From Actinomycetales bacterium (GTDB lineage: Bacteria > Actinomycetota > Actinomycetes > Actinomycetales > Cellulomonadaceae): 8,624 nt of DNA. Below, in pieces: positions 1-5,928 of the stretch; position 1 is the first letter of the stretch; the number at the start of each line of letters is the position of its first letter. The position numbers and the translations under genes were made by a program. Location of the stretch: NCBI GenBank assembly GCA_012514545.1, contig JAAZAC010000138.1:1-8624 (forward strand), in the 5' to 3' direction. The notes below the pieces were generated by a model, which had not been told where the DNA came from, searched no databases, and saw only the letters and a program-made list of their open reading frames with translations.

Positions 1-87
1 TCCACCCAGACGATCGCCGCGGGCCAGAGCCGGACGTTCCAGTTCCAGATCGTGTCCGGCCCCGCGGGCGACCTCGTCTGCCCGTGA
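1..87 (+). CDS. C-terminal end of an unidentified protein (5' truncated by window)
   Basis: Frame 1 is open from the first base to a TGA at 85-87 and encodes the last 28 residues of a protein ending in GDLVCP. The fragment alternates polar and hydrophobic residues (TIAAGQSRTFQFQIVSG), which resembles the terminal strands of a secreted beta-sandwich domain such as a carbohydrate-binding or Ig-like module. That is only a resemblance and no family can be named. The stop lies 10 bases from the stop of the convergent SGNH hydrolase gene, which fits a real gene end. The single Cys near the C-terminus would fit an exported protein with a disulfide, but this is inference. Confidence 0.55.
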   Translation, partial: STQTIAAGQSRTFQFQIVSGPAGDLVCP

Positions 88-97
88 GGCCCGGGGC

Positions 98-937
98 TCA
101 GCCCACCGGCTCGAGCGCCGGTCGCTTCGGCGCCCGGCCGTCCCCCGACGAGCGCCGGCGCAGCCGGCGCGTCGCCCACGGCACCGCGTAGCCGCGCAGC
201 CACTCGGCGTCGGCCCGGGCGCGCGCCGCGCGCGGCAGTGGCGGCAGCGGGGCGAGCGGGTCGTCCCACGCGGGGTCGTCGGGCGCGAGGCCCAGGGCGA
301 CGAGGGCGGCCTGGGCAACCCGCCGGTGCCCCTCGGTCGTGAGGTGGATGCGGTCGGCTGCCCACATGCGCCAGTCGTGCAGCGACCGCATGCCCCACAT
401 GTCGACGACGTACGCGCCGTGGCGCTGCGCGATCGACCAGATGTGCGCGTTGAAGACGGCGGTGCGCGCGCGGGTGCGCCGGATGACGGGGCTGTGCCGG
501 GTGTCGAAGCCCGTGGCGAGCAGCACGTCGGCCCCCGCTGCGCGCGCCCGCGCCACCCCCTGCTCGAGCATCGCGGCGAGCGCGTCCGGGTCGGCGCCCG
601 GGCGGAGCAGGTCGTTGCCGCCGCCCACGACGCTGACGAGGTCCGGGCGCAGGTCGAGCGCGACCGGCAGCTGCTCGGCGAGGATCCGGCCGAGGAGCCG
701 GCCCCGGACCGCGAGGTTGGCGTAGCGCACGGGCCCGTCGCCCGCGCCCGCGGCCCGCTCGGCGAGGTGCGCGGCGAGCAGGTCGGCCCAGCCCCGGCAC
801 GGGCCGTCGGGGAGCGCGCCGGGGGCGGGCGGCGCGGCGCCGGGGACGTCCCACAGGCCCTCGGTGAACGAGTCGCCGATCGCGACGTAGCGGCGCCAGG
901 GGGCGGGCCGCGCGTCGGGCGAGCGGGTGAAATCCAC
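98..937 (-). CDS. SGNH/GDSL-family hydrolase (lipase/esterase-like)
   Basis: This 279-residue protein carries the conserved blocks of the SGNH hydrolase superfamily. Block I is IGDSFTEG with nucleophile Ser23, block II has Gly79 in NLAVRGR, block III is GGGNDL with oxyanion-hole Asn108, and block V is DRIHLT with Asp195 and His198 completing the catalytic triad. Family members hydrolyse ester or acetyl groups on lipids or carbohydrates; the substrate here cannot be told. There is no signal peptide, so it is probably cytoplasmic. The C-terminus (about 235-279) is an Arg-rich tail outside the fold. The start is GTG at 937, placed 22 codons before the catalytic Ser as is usual. A purine-rich AGGGG lies about 15 bases upstream, and CAGACT sits 6 bases before the GTG, so either a weak ribosome site or a leaderless start is possible. 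It is divergent from the riboswitch-controlled gene. Confidence 0.93.
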   Translation of the reverse strand: MDFTRSPDARPAPWRRYVAIGDSFTEGLWDVPGAAPPAPGALPDGPCRGWADLLAAHLAERAAGAGDGPVRYANLAVRGRLLGRILAEQLPVALDLRPDLVSVVGGGNDLLRPGADPDALAAMLEQGVARARAAGADVLLATGFDTRHSPVIRRTRARTAVFNAHIWSIAQRHGAYVVDMWGMRSLHDWRMWAADRIHLTTEGHRRVAQAALVALGLAPDDPAWDDPLAPLPPLPRAARARADAEWLRGYAVPWATRRLRRRSSGDGRAPKRPALEPVG

Positions 938-1034
938 GTCGGCAGTCTGCCCCTATGCCCACGAGGCGGGCCAATCCGGACGTCGGTGCCCGCCCGCAGG
1001 GGTGGACGGCCCCGCCGACGGCGGTCATGCTTGT

Positions 1035-1121
1035 CCTGTCAGCGACAAGGGCAAACCCACCGCGAGGTGGGGACGCAAAGCCACGGGGCTCTCGCAGTCA
1101 GCCGGGCTACCGAACGACGGG
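1035..1121 (+). ncRNA. Cyclic-di-GMP-I (GEMM-I) riboswitch aptamer
   Basis: The sequence carries the hallmark GEMM-I elements in order. An outer P1 helix is formed by CCTGTC (1035-1040) with GACGGG (1116-1121). The core AAGGGCAAACC (1047-1057) follows. A perfect hairpin CCCACC-GCGA-GGTGGG (1056-1071) is closed by a GNRA tetraloop. Then come GGACGCAAAGCC (1071-1082), a short third helix (GCC 1080-1082 with GGC 1105-1107; GGCT 1087-1090 with AGCC 1100-1103), and GGGCTACCGAA (1104-1114). Aligned by eye to the Vibrio Vc2 aptamer, the base equivalent to ligand-contacting G20 is G (1050), the stacking A47 is A (1077), and the G14/C22 tertiary pair is also present. This favours c-di-GMP over the cGAMP variant, which has A at position 20. 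The third stem is shorter than in Vc2. It lies 196 nt upstream of a secreted-protein gene on the same strand. No clear promoter was found upstream. Confidence 0.9.
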
Positions 1122-1317
1122 GTCTTCGATGAACGTCTCCTGGACGTGGACCACACTCCCGGCCACCTGCCCTGATCGGCACGTGCTCGCGGGTCACCAC
1201 GGCCCCTAGCCCAGCACGGGCACCCGCCTGCCCAGCGCAGGACGGACGGCCGGACACGAGGTCCGGCCCGGGGTGCAGAAGCCAGTAGCCGTTCGTTGAG
1301 GCCCACGGAGGGGACCG
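1122..1317 (+). promoter_or_regulatory. Leader / expression platform between riboswitch and secreted-protein gene
   Basis: This non-coding stretch separates the c-di-GMP aptamer from the ATG at 1318. It holds a perfect 8-bp hairpin, GGCCGGAC (1248-1255) with GTCCGGCC (1261-1268) and a 5-nt loop. No U-tract follows, so it could be a GC-type terminator or just leader structure. A strong Shine-Dalgarno GGAGGGG (1307-1313) lies 4 bases before the ATG. I could not find a clear sequestering strand for it. Whether control is by termination or by translation is therefore undecided. Confidence 0.5.
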
Positions 1318-1734
1318 ATGAACACCCGAGGAGCACGGAAGCTGGCCGCGGTGGCCCTGGTCGGGCTCGCCGCGCTCGGCCTGCGGACCGCGTCCGCGGC
1401 CGGCGGGGCCGGCGACCCGCTCGAGATCCTGGTGGGGAGCCAGGCCGCTCGGGCGTGCAGCAGCTCCGGGATCACAGTGGACTACGACGTCGCATACGAC
1501 GCCACGCTCGAGGGATACGGCGTGACCGCCGCCCAGCTGTCGGGGCTGGACGCGCGGTGCGAGGGCTGGGACGTGACCGTCTCGCTCACGGGGCCCGGGG
1601 GGGCTCCGCTCGCCGAGATGACCGCGGTGGTGGTGGGGGAAGAGATGCGCGTCGAGGTACCGGCGGCGACGCCGGTGGCAGCTGAGCACCTGGCCGGGGT
1701 GGCCGTGGTGCTCAGAGGAGGTACCGAGGCATAA
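1318..1734 (+). CDS. Small predicted secreted protein, c-di-GMP riboswitch-controlled
   Basis: This 138-residue protein is of unknown function. Residues 1-27 form a typical Sec signal peptide: a basic start (R4, R7, K8), a hydrophobic core (9-22) and a likely cleavage site after ASA at 25-27. The mature chain of about 110 residues is rich in Val, Gly, Ala and acidic residues, with alternating hydrophobic patterns that suggest a single beta-sandwich domain. It contains two cysteines, Cys47 and Cys81, plausibly joined in a disulfide outside the cell. There is no second membrane segment and no sorting signal. The pattern (Cys, beta strands, Cys, VTVSLTGPGGAPLAE) recalls small exported actinobacterial proteins found with SipW-type signal peptidases, but I cannot assign a family. 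The start is ATG at 1318 with GGAGGGG just upstream. The gene sits alone behind the c-di-GMP aptamer, so a surface, adhesion or biofilm role is a reasonable inference. It converges on ung with 5 bases between the stop codons. Confidence 0.85.
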   Translation: MNTRGARKLAAVALVGLAALGLRTASAAGGAGDPLEILVGSQAARACSSSGITVDYDVAYDATLEGYGVTAAQLSGLDARCEGWDVTVSLTGPGGAPLAEMTAVVVGEEMRVEVPAATPVAAEHLAGVAVVLRGGTEA

Positions 1735-1739
1735 GGACC

Positions 1740-2507
1740 TCACCGACGGCCGGTGGCGACCCGTGGGGACGGTTCGCCACCGGCCGTCGGCCTTGCCTGC
1801 CCGCTCGCGGGCGGGCTCGCCTGCGGGCTCGCCTGCCGGCACCAGTCGATCGGCGCGGCGCCCTGCTGCGCCAGGAGCGCGTTGACGCGCGAGAACGGCC
1901 GTGAGCCGAAGAACCCCCGGTCCGCCGACATCGGGCTGGGGTGGGCGCTCGCGACGACGGGCACACCCCGCAGCGCGGGCGCGACCTGCTGCGCGTCGCG
2001 CCCCCACAGCACCGCGACGAGCGGGCCGCCGCGCTCGACCAGCGCGGCGACGGCGCGGAGCGTGATCTCCTGCCAGCCGAGGTGCCGGTGCGAGCCCGGC
2101 CGGCCCTCGCGCACCGTGAGGACCCTGTTGAGCAGCAGGACGCCCTGCTCCGACCAGCCCGTGAGGTCGCCCGTCGGGCCGGGCGAGCCGCCGACGTCGT
2201 CCGTCAGCTCCCGGTAGATGTTCTGCAGGGAGCGGGGGAGCGGGCGCACGTGGGGCGCCACCGAGAAGGCGAGCCCGACGGGGTGGCCGGGCGTCGGGTA
2301 CGGGTCCTGCCCGATGATCAGCACGCGCACCTCGGCGAGGGGGCGGTGGAAGGCGCGGAGCACGGCGTCGGGCGCGGGCAGGTAGCGGTGGCCGGCGGCC
2401 ACCTCGGCCCGCAGCGCGTCGCCGATGGCGCGCAGCCGGGGCTCCACGGGGGCGAGGGCGGCGGCCCAGTCGGCCGCCATGATCTGGTCCAGCGGGAGGC
2501 GCGGCAC
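1740..2507 (-). CDS. ung: Uracil-DNA glycosylase (family 1)
   Basis: Ung removes uracil from DNA, arising from cytosine deamination or dUMP incorporation, as the first step of base-excision repair. From the GTG at 2507 the protein has 255 residues. Visible motifs are GQDPYPTPGHPVGLAFS (66-82) with catalytic Asp68, LLLNRVLTV (124-132) with uracil-binding Asn127, and the DNA-intercalation loop HPSPMS with His189 (189-194), followed by GFFGSRPFS. The reading frame stays open upstream to 2831, but that part is low-complexity Arg/Pro/Ser sequence overlapping the divergent gene. The GTG gives the usual actinobacterial N-terminus. No Shine-Dalgarno precedes it; TACCCT sits 6 bases upstream, suggesting a leaderless mRNA. 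After the usual end (PIDWCRQ) there is an extra tail of about 30 residues rich in Ala, Ser, Pro and Gly, whose codons include the terminator-like inverted repeat at 1743-1790. Confidence 0.96.
   Translation of the reverse strand: MPRLPLDQIMAADWAAALAPVEPRLRAIGDALRAEVAAGHRYLPAPDAVLRAFHRPLAEVRVLIIGQDPYPTPGHPVGLAFSVAPHVRPLPRSLQNIYRELTDDVGGSPGPTGDLTGWSEQGVLLLNRVLTVREGRPGSHRHLGWQEITLRAVAALVERGGPLVAVLWGRDAQQVAPALRGVPVVASAHPSPMSADRGFFGSRPFSRVNALLAQQGAAPIDWCRQASPQASPPASGQARPTAGGEPSPRVATGRR
1743..1790. terminator. Perfect 17-bp inverted repeat, probable bidirectional terminator inside the 3' end of ung
   Basis: The left arm CCGACGGCCGGTGGCGA (1743-1759) is exactly complementary to the right arm at 1774-1790, with a 14-base loop. 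There is no T-tract, as is common in high-GC actinobacteria. It lies between two convergent genes: just after the TAA of the secreted-protein gene (1732-1734) and overlapping the last ung codons (stop 1740-1742). For the + strand gene it is a conventional downstream hairpin. For ung it would form within the final 17 codons. Confidence 0.8.
1791..1840. repeat. Short direct repeats encoding the Ala/Ser/Pro-rich ung tail
   Basis: GGGCTCGCCTGC occurs twice (about 1813-1824 and 1826-1837), preceded by related GCCTGCCCGCTCGCGGGC sequence. Read on the - strand this encodes the ASPQASPPASGQA part of the Ung tail. The repeats and the adjoining hairpin suggest that the tail arose by repeat expansion or stop-codon loss beyond the conserved domain. 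Confidence 0.55.
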
Positions 2508-2513
2508 GCTGCG

Positions 2514-2519
2514 AGGGTA
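2514..2519 (-). promoter_or_regulatory. Putative -10 element for ung (leaderless)
   Basis: On the - strand TACCCT matches the actinobacterial TANNNT -10 pattern and ends 6 bases before the GTG at 2507. There is no Shine-Dalgarno in between. Transcription would begin at or within a base of the start codon. No convincing -35 is seen. Confidence 0.5.
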
Positions 2520-2551
2520 CGCCGCCGGCCGGCGTCGGGGTCCGGCGTCGT

Positions 2552-2572
2552 GGTCGGTACGCGGGTCGGTAC
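2552..2572. repeat. Pair of 9-bp direct repeats in the ung / DUF3263 divergent promoter region
   Basis: GGTCGGTAC occurs at 2552-2560 and 2564-2572, 12 bp apart start to start, roughly one helical turn. Nearby are two copies of GGCGTCG (2531-2537, 2544-2550) and a perfect 12-bp palindrome CGCCGGCCGGCG (2523-2534). The cluster lies upstream of both divergent genes and could bind a regulator. It does not match the actinobacterial LexA box. Confidence 0.45.
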
Positions 2573-2605
2573 CCGGGCGGGCTCGCGGTCGGCCGCGCTG
2601 CGGTA

Positions 2606-2635
2606 ATGACACCCGTGTGATTCGGCGCCTACGAT
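2606..2635 (+). promoter_or_regulatory. Sigma70-type promoter for the DUF3263 gene
   Basis: ATGACA (2606-2611; 5 of 6 to TTGACA) is followed after 18 bases by TACGAT (2630-2635; 4 of 6 to TATAAT with the key T, A and final T). The predicted start is near 2642, giving a leader of about 65 nt that ends in a strong GAGGGAGGA ribosome site (2695-2703). Confidence 0.7.
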
Positions 2636-2706
2636 GGGCGAGGGCACCGGGCCGCGAGCCGGGCCGGCGCCCCGACCGGCACGACCGACCCCACGAGGGA
2701 GGACCC

Positions 2707-3000
2707 ATGGACGGCCCGCTCGCCGCACTCGCGCCCGAGGCCCCCGCCGCCGGGCTCTCCGAGCGGGACCAGCAGGTGCTGGCGTTCGAGCGGCAGTGGT
2801 GGAAGTACGCGGGGGCGAAGGAGCAGGCCATCCGCGAGCTGTTCGGGATGTCCGCGACCCGGTACTACCAGGTGCTCAACGCGCTCATCGACTCGCCCGC
2901 CGCGCTCGCGCACGACCCCATGCTCGTCAAGCGCCTGCGCCGCATGCGCGCCTCCCGCCAGCGCGCCCGCACCGCGCGGCGGCTCGGCATCGAGGCCTGA
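2707..3000 (+). CDS. DUF3263 domain protein
   Basis: This 97-residue protein has no signal peptide or membrane segment. Its core, about residues 18-65 (LSERDQQVLAFERQWWKYAGAKEQAIRELFGMS...YYQVLNALIDSP), matches what I know of the actinobacterial DUF3263 family. The pattern AKEQAIRELFGMSATRYYQVLN looks like a helix-turn-helix of the sigma-region-4/GntR kind, so DNA binding is plausible but unproven. The C-terminal 20 residues are strongly basic (KRLRRMRASRQRARTARR). The frame is open further upstream, but the ATG at 2707 has a near-ideal Shine-Dalgarno 3 bases away (GAGGGAGGA) and lies downstream of a good promoter. The pairing with a downstream LytR_C gene mirrors Rv0430-Rv0431 of Mycobacterium tuberculosis, which lies near groEL2, so the neighbourhood is conserved. 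Confidence 0.9.
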   Translation: MDGPLAALAPEAPAAGLSERDQQVLAFERQWWKYAGAKEQAIRELFGMSATRYYQVLNALIDSPAALAHDPMLVKRLRRMRASRQRARTARRLGIEA

Positions 3001-3018
3001 GCACGCCCGGACCCGCGC

Positions 3019-3024
3019 TAGCCT
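3019..3024 (+). promoter_or_regulatory. Putative -10 element for the LytR_C gene (leaderless)
   Basis: TAGCCT fits TANNNT and ends 7 bases before the GTG at 3032, so transcription would start at the initiation codon. No Shine-Dalgarno is visible in the 31-base gap after the DUF3263 stop. Read-through from the upstream gene remains possible. Confidence 0.5.
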
Positions 3025-3031
3025 GTCCGGC

Positions 3032-3649
3032 GTGAAGCCGGGCGCCTACCCCTATCCCCCCGACGAGTTCGACGCCGCGGCCCGGTCCGGCGGCCCCCGC
3101 GGGGTGCACCGGGCGCCCCGCTCCCGCTGGAGCCGGTGGTGGCCGTTCCTCGTCGTCCTCGTCGTGTTCCCCGCCCTCGCCTACTGGGGTGCGACGTTCC
3201 TCGCCGACTGGCAGGGCCTCGGCGGCGACGAGGATCCGGACGCGGCCCCGACGTCGTCGGTCGACCCCTCGGCCGAGGCCGAGGAGGGCGAGGGGGAGGG
3301 GGAGGACGAGCCGGAGACCGAGCCGAGCGCGTCGCCGACCCCGGAGGAGCCGCCCGCGCCGCCGGCCGACACGACCCGCCCCGTGGACGTCTACAACGCC
3401 ACGAACCGGTCCGGCCTCGCGGCGAACGCGGGCGGCCGGCTCGAGGCCGTCGGCTTCACCGACGTCTCCGCCCTCAACTGGGACGGGGAGGACCCCGCGA
3501 CCTCGATCGTCTACTACGGCGTGGCGGCGGACGTCACGACGGCGCAGCTCGTCGGCTCGACGCTCGGCATCGCGCAGGTGGTGCTGTCCACGGAGCAGGC
3601 GCCGGAGGGGATCGTCGTCGTCCTCGCCGCGGACTACACGCCCGCCTGA
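3032..3649 (+). CDS. Membrane-anchored LytR_C domain protein (VirR-like)
   Basis: This 205-residue protein has a short cytoplasmic N-terminus (1-35, basic just before the membrane), one membrane segment (about 37-57, WPFLVVLVVFPALAYWGATFL) and an outside-facing portion. Residues about 66-115 form a very acidic, Glu/Pro/Ser-rich linker. Residues about 117-203 are a LytR_C domain beginning RPVDVYNATNRSGLAANAG, a domain found at the C-terminus of LytR-CpsA-Psr ligases and in free-standing proteins. The catalytic LCP domain is absent, so it is not a wall-polymer ligase by itself. The architecture and the upstream DUF3263 partner match M. tuberculosis VirR (Rv0431), which affects vesicle release and envelope integrity; transfer of that role is inference. 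The start is GTG at 3032, with no ribosome site and a -10-like TAGCCT 7 bases upstream. No terminator is seen before the groEL promoter. Confidence 0.9.
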   Translation: MKPGAYPYPPDEFDAAARSGGPRGVHRAPRSRWSRWWPFLVVLVVFPALAYWGATFLADWQGLGGDEDPDAAPTSSVDPSAEAEEGEGEGEDEPETEPSASPTPEEPPAPPADTTRPVDVYNATNRSGLAANAGGRLEAVGFTDVSALNWDGEDPATSIVYYGVAADVTTAQLVGSTLGIAQVVLSTEQAPEGIVVVLAADYTPA

Positions 3650-3663
3650 GCGGCGGGGGTCGC

Positions 3664-3690
3664 CTTGCACTCGGCACCCCCGAGTGCCAA
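3664..3690. promoter_or_regulatory. CIRCE operator 1 (HrcA binding site)
   Basis: CTTGCACTC (3664-3672), a 9-base spacer, and GAGTGCCAA (3682-3690) match the CIRCE consensus TTAGCACTC-N9-GAGTGCTAA at 7 of 9 and 8 of 9 positions. It covers the -35 and the start of the -10 of the groEL promoter, so bound HrcA would block RNA polymerase. Release on heat shock would raise expression. Confidence 0.9.
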
Positions 3691-3694
3691 TAAT
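3665..3694 (+). promoter_or_regulatory. groEL promoter
   Basis: TTGCAC (3665-3670) as -35 and AATAAT (3689-3694, 5 of 6) as -10 are separated by 18 bases and lie within and just after CIRCE 1. The predicted start is about 3701, at the edge of CIRCE 2. The AT-rich CAATAAT stands out in an otherwise GC-rich region. Confidence 0.7.
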
Positions 3695-3699
3695 CGGGG

Positions 3700-3726
3700 T
3701 TAGCACTCTCCCGGTGAGAGTGACAG
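3700..3726. promoter_or_regulatory. CIRCE operator 2 (HrcA binding site)
   Basis: TTAGCACTC (3700-3708) is a perfect left half. After 9 bases, GAGTGACAG (3718-3726) keeps the GAGTG core but diverges at its outer end. It begins at the predicted transcription start, so it would act as DNA operator and as the first stem of the mRNA. It is 36 bp from CIRCE 1 (start to start). Confidence 0.88.
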
Positions 3727-3844
3727 CACGAACCGGCCGTCGGTGAGGGTCGGGACGGCGTCGGGACGTGACCGCGCGCCGTCCGGCTCGTCCGTCGCGG
3801 GCACCTCGGCCGACACATCCGCCACTACCGGAGGATCATTCCGA
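3727..3844 (+). promoter_or_regulatory. groEL 5' leader with stable hairpin and ribosome binding site
   Basis: The predicted mRNA leader is about 145 nt. It contains a perfect 8-bp stem, GGACGGCG (3753-3760) with CGCCGTCC (3777-3784), and a 16-nt loop. The ribosome site GGAGGA (3830-3835) lies 9 bases before the ATG. The reading frame is open through this leader, but it encodes no recognisable GroEL sequence. Confidence 0.55.
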
Positions 3845-5473
<1,629 letters not shown>

Positions 5474-5487
5474 GTCCCCGCGTCACG

Positions 5488-5521
5488 ACGGCGGGCGTCC
5501 CCTCCCGGGGGCGCCCGCCGT
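5488..5521. terminator. Strong hairpin terminator between groEL and DUF4031 genes
   Basis: ACGGCGGGCG (5488-5497) pairs perfectly with CGCCCGCCGT (5512-5521). The stem continues through a T-G wobble and four C-G pairs to a TCCC loop (5503-5506), for 15 bp in all. No T-run follows. Its position 14 bases after the groEL stop and 28 before the end of the convergent DUF4031 gene suggests it serves both. Confidence 0.88.
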
Positions 5522-5549
5522 TCGCGTGTCGGGGGCCGTCCGGGCGTCG

Positions 5550-5828
5550 TCAGCGCACGGGCGGGCGCCGGTCGCGCGCGGGGACGCGCAGGCCGGAGGC
5601 GCGCAGGCGCCGCACGAGCTCGCGGCTGTCGACGAGGACGGCCCCGCACCGGAGCAGCTCGGGGTACGCCTCGGCGGGCACGTCGTAGTGGTCGCGGTCG
5701 AAGCCGCGGCGCGGGACGCCCGCCGCGGCGGCGAGGGCGTGCAGCTCGTCGAGCGACGTGTCGCTCACCAGGTGCCCCCACACCCGCCCGTGGCGCGGCC
5801 AGAGCGGCGGGTCGAGCAGGACCGTCAC
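5550..5828 (-). CDS. DUF4031 domain protein
   Basis: This 92-residue protein belongs to the small actinobacterial DUF4031 family of unknown function. Conserved-looking segments are LLDPPLWPRHGRVWGHLVSD (4-23), TSLDELHALAAAAGVPRRG (24-42) and FDRDHYDVP (43-51), followed by SRELVRRLRASGLR near the end. The many His, Asp and Trp residues suggest a catalytic or metal-binding role, but none is established. No signal peptide or membrane segment is present. The GTG at 5828 is preferred because the family begins at VTVLLDP and GAGG lies 7 bases upstream; an earlier GTG at 5870 would add 14 unconvincing residues. It lies 100 bases downstream of the WXG100 gene on the same strand and may share its transcript, since no promoter of its own was seen. 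Confidence 0.9.
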   Translation of the reverse strand: MTVLLDPPLWPRHGRVWGHLVSDTSLDELHALAAAAGVPRRGFDRDHYDVPAEAYPELLRCGAVLVDSRELVRRLRASGLRVPARDRRPPVR

Positions 5829-5928
5829 GTCCGCACCTCGCCGCTCGTCGCCATCCGGCGATTGAACCACCCGGGTCGGCCTGCCCCGCAGCCGGGGGCC
5901 CCGCCGTCGGGCAGCGCGGCGCCGGCGC
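5829..5928 (-). other. Gap between WXG100 and DUF4031 genes
   Basis: A 6-bp pair CTGCCC (5881-5886) and GGGCAG (5909-5914) encloses GC-rich sequence and could be a weak attenuating hairpin after the WXG100 gene. No clear -10 for DUF4031 was found. Confidence 0.3.

Noticed and set aside
326..1132. Long + strand frame opposite the SGNH hydrolase running into the riboswitch
   Set aside because: Its translation is Arg/Ala/Gly/Val-rich without motifs, and it crosses a well-defined structured RNA; the opposite strand has a complete SGNH catalytic set.
2508..2831. N-terminal extension of ung by 108 codons
   Set aside because: The extra sequence overlaps the divergent DUF3263 gene and its promoter, is low complexity, and has no counterpart in Ung proteins.
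3743..3844. N-terminal extension of GroEL by 34 codons
   Set aside because: It is upstream of the ribosome site and of the canonical MAKII start, and it lies in the mRNA leader.
5855..5885. tRNA T-arm-like GGTTCAATC on the - strand
   Set aside because: The flanking 5-base arms do not pair, and no anticodon arm or acceptor stem can be formed.
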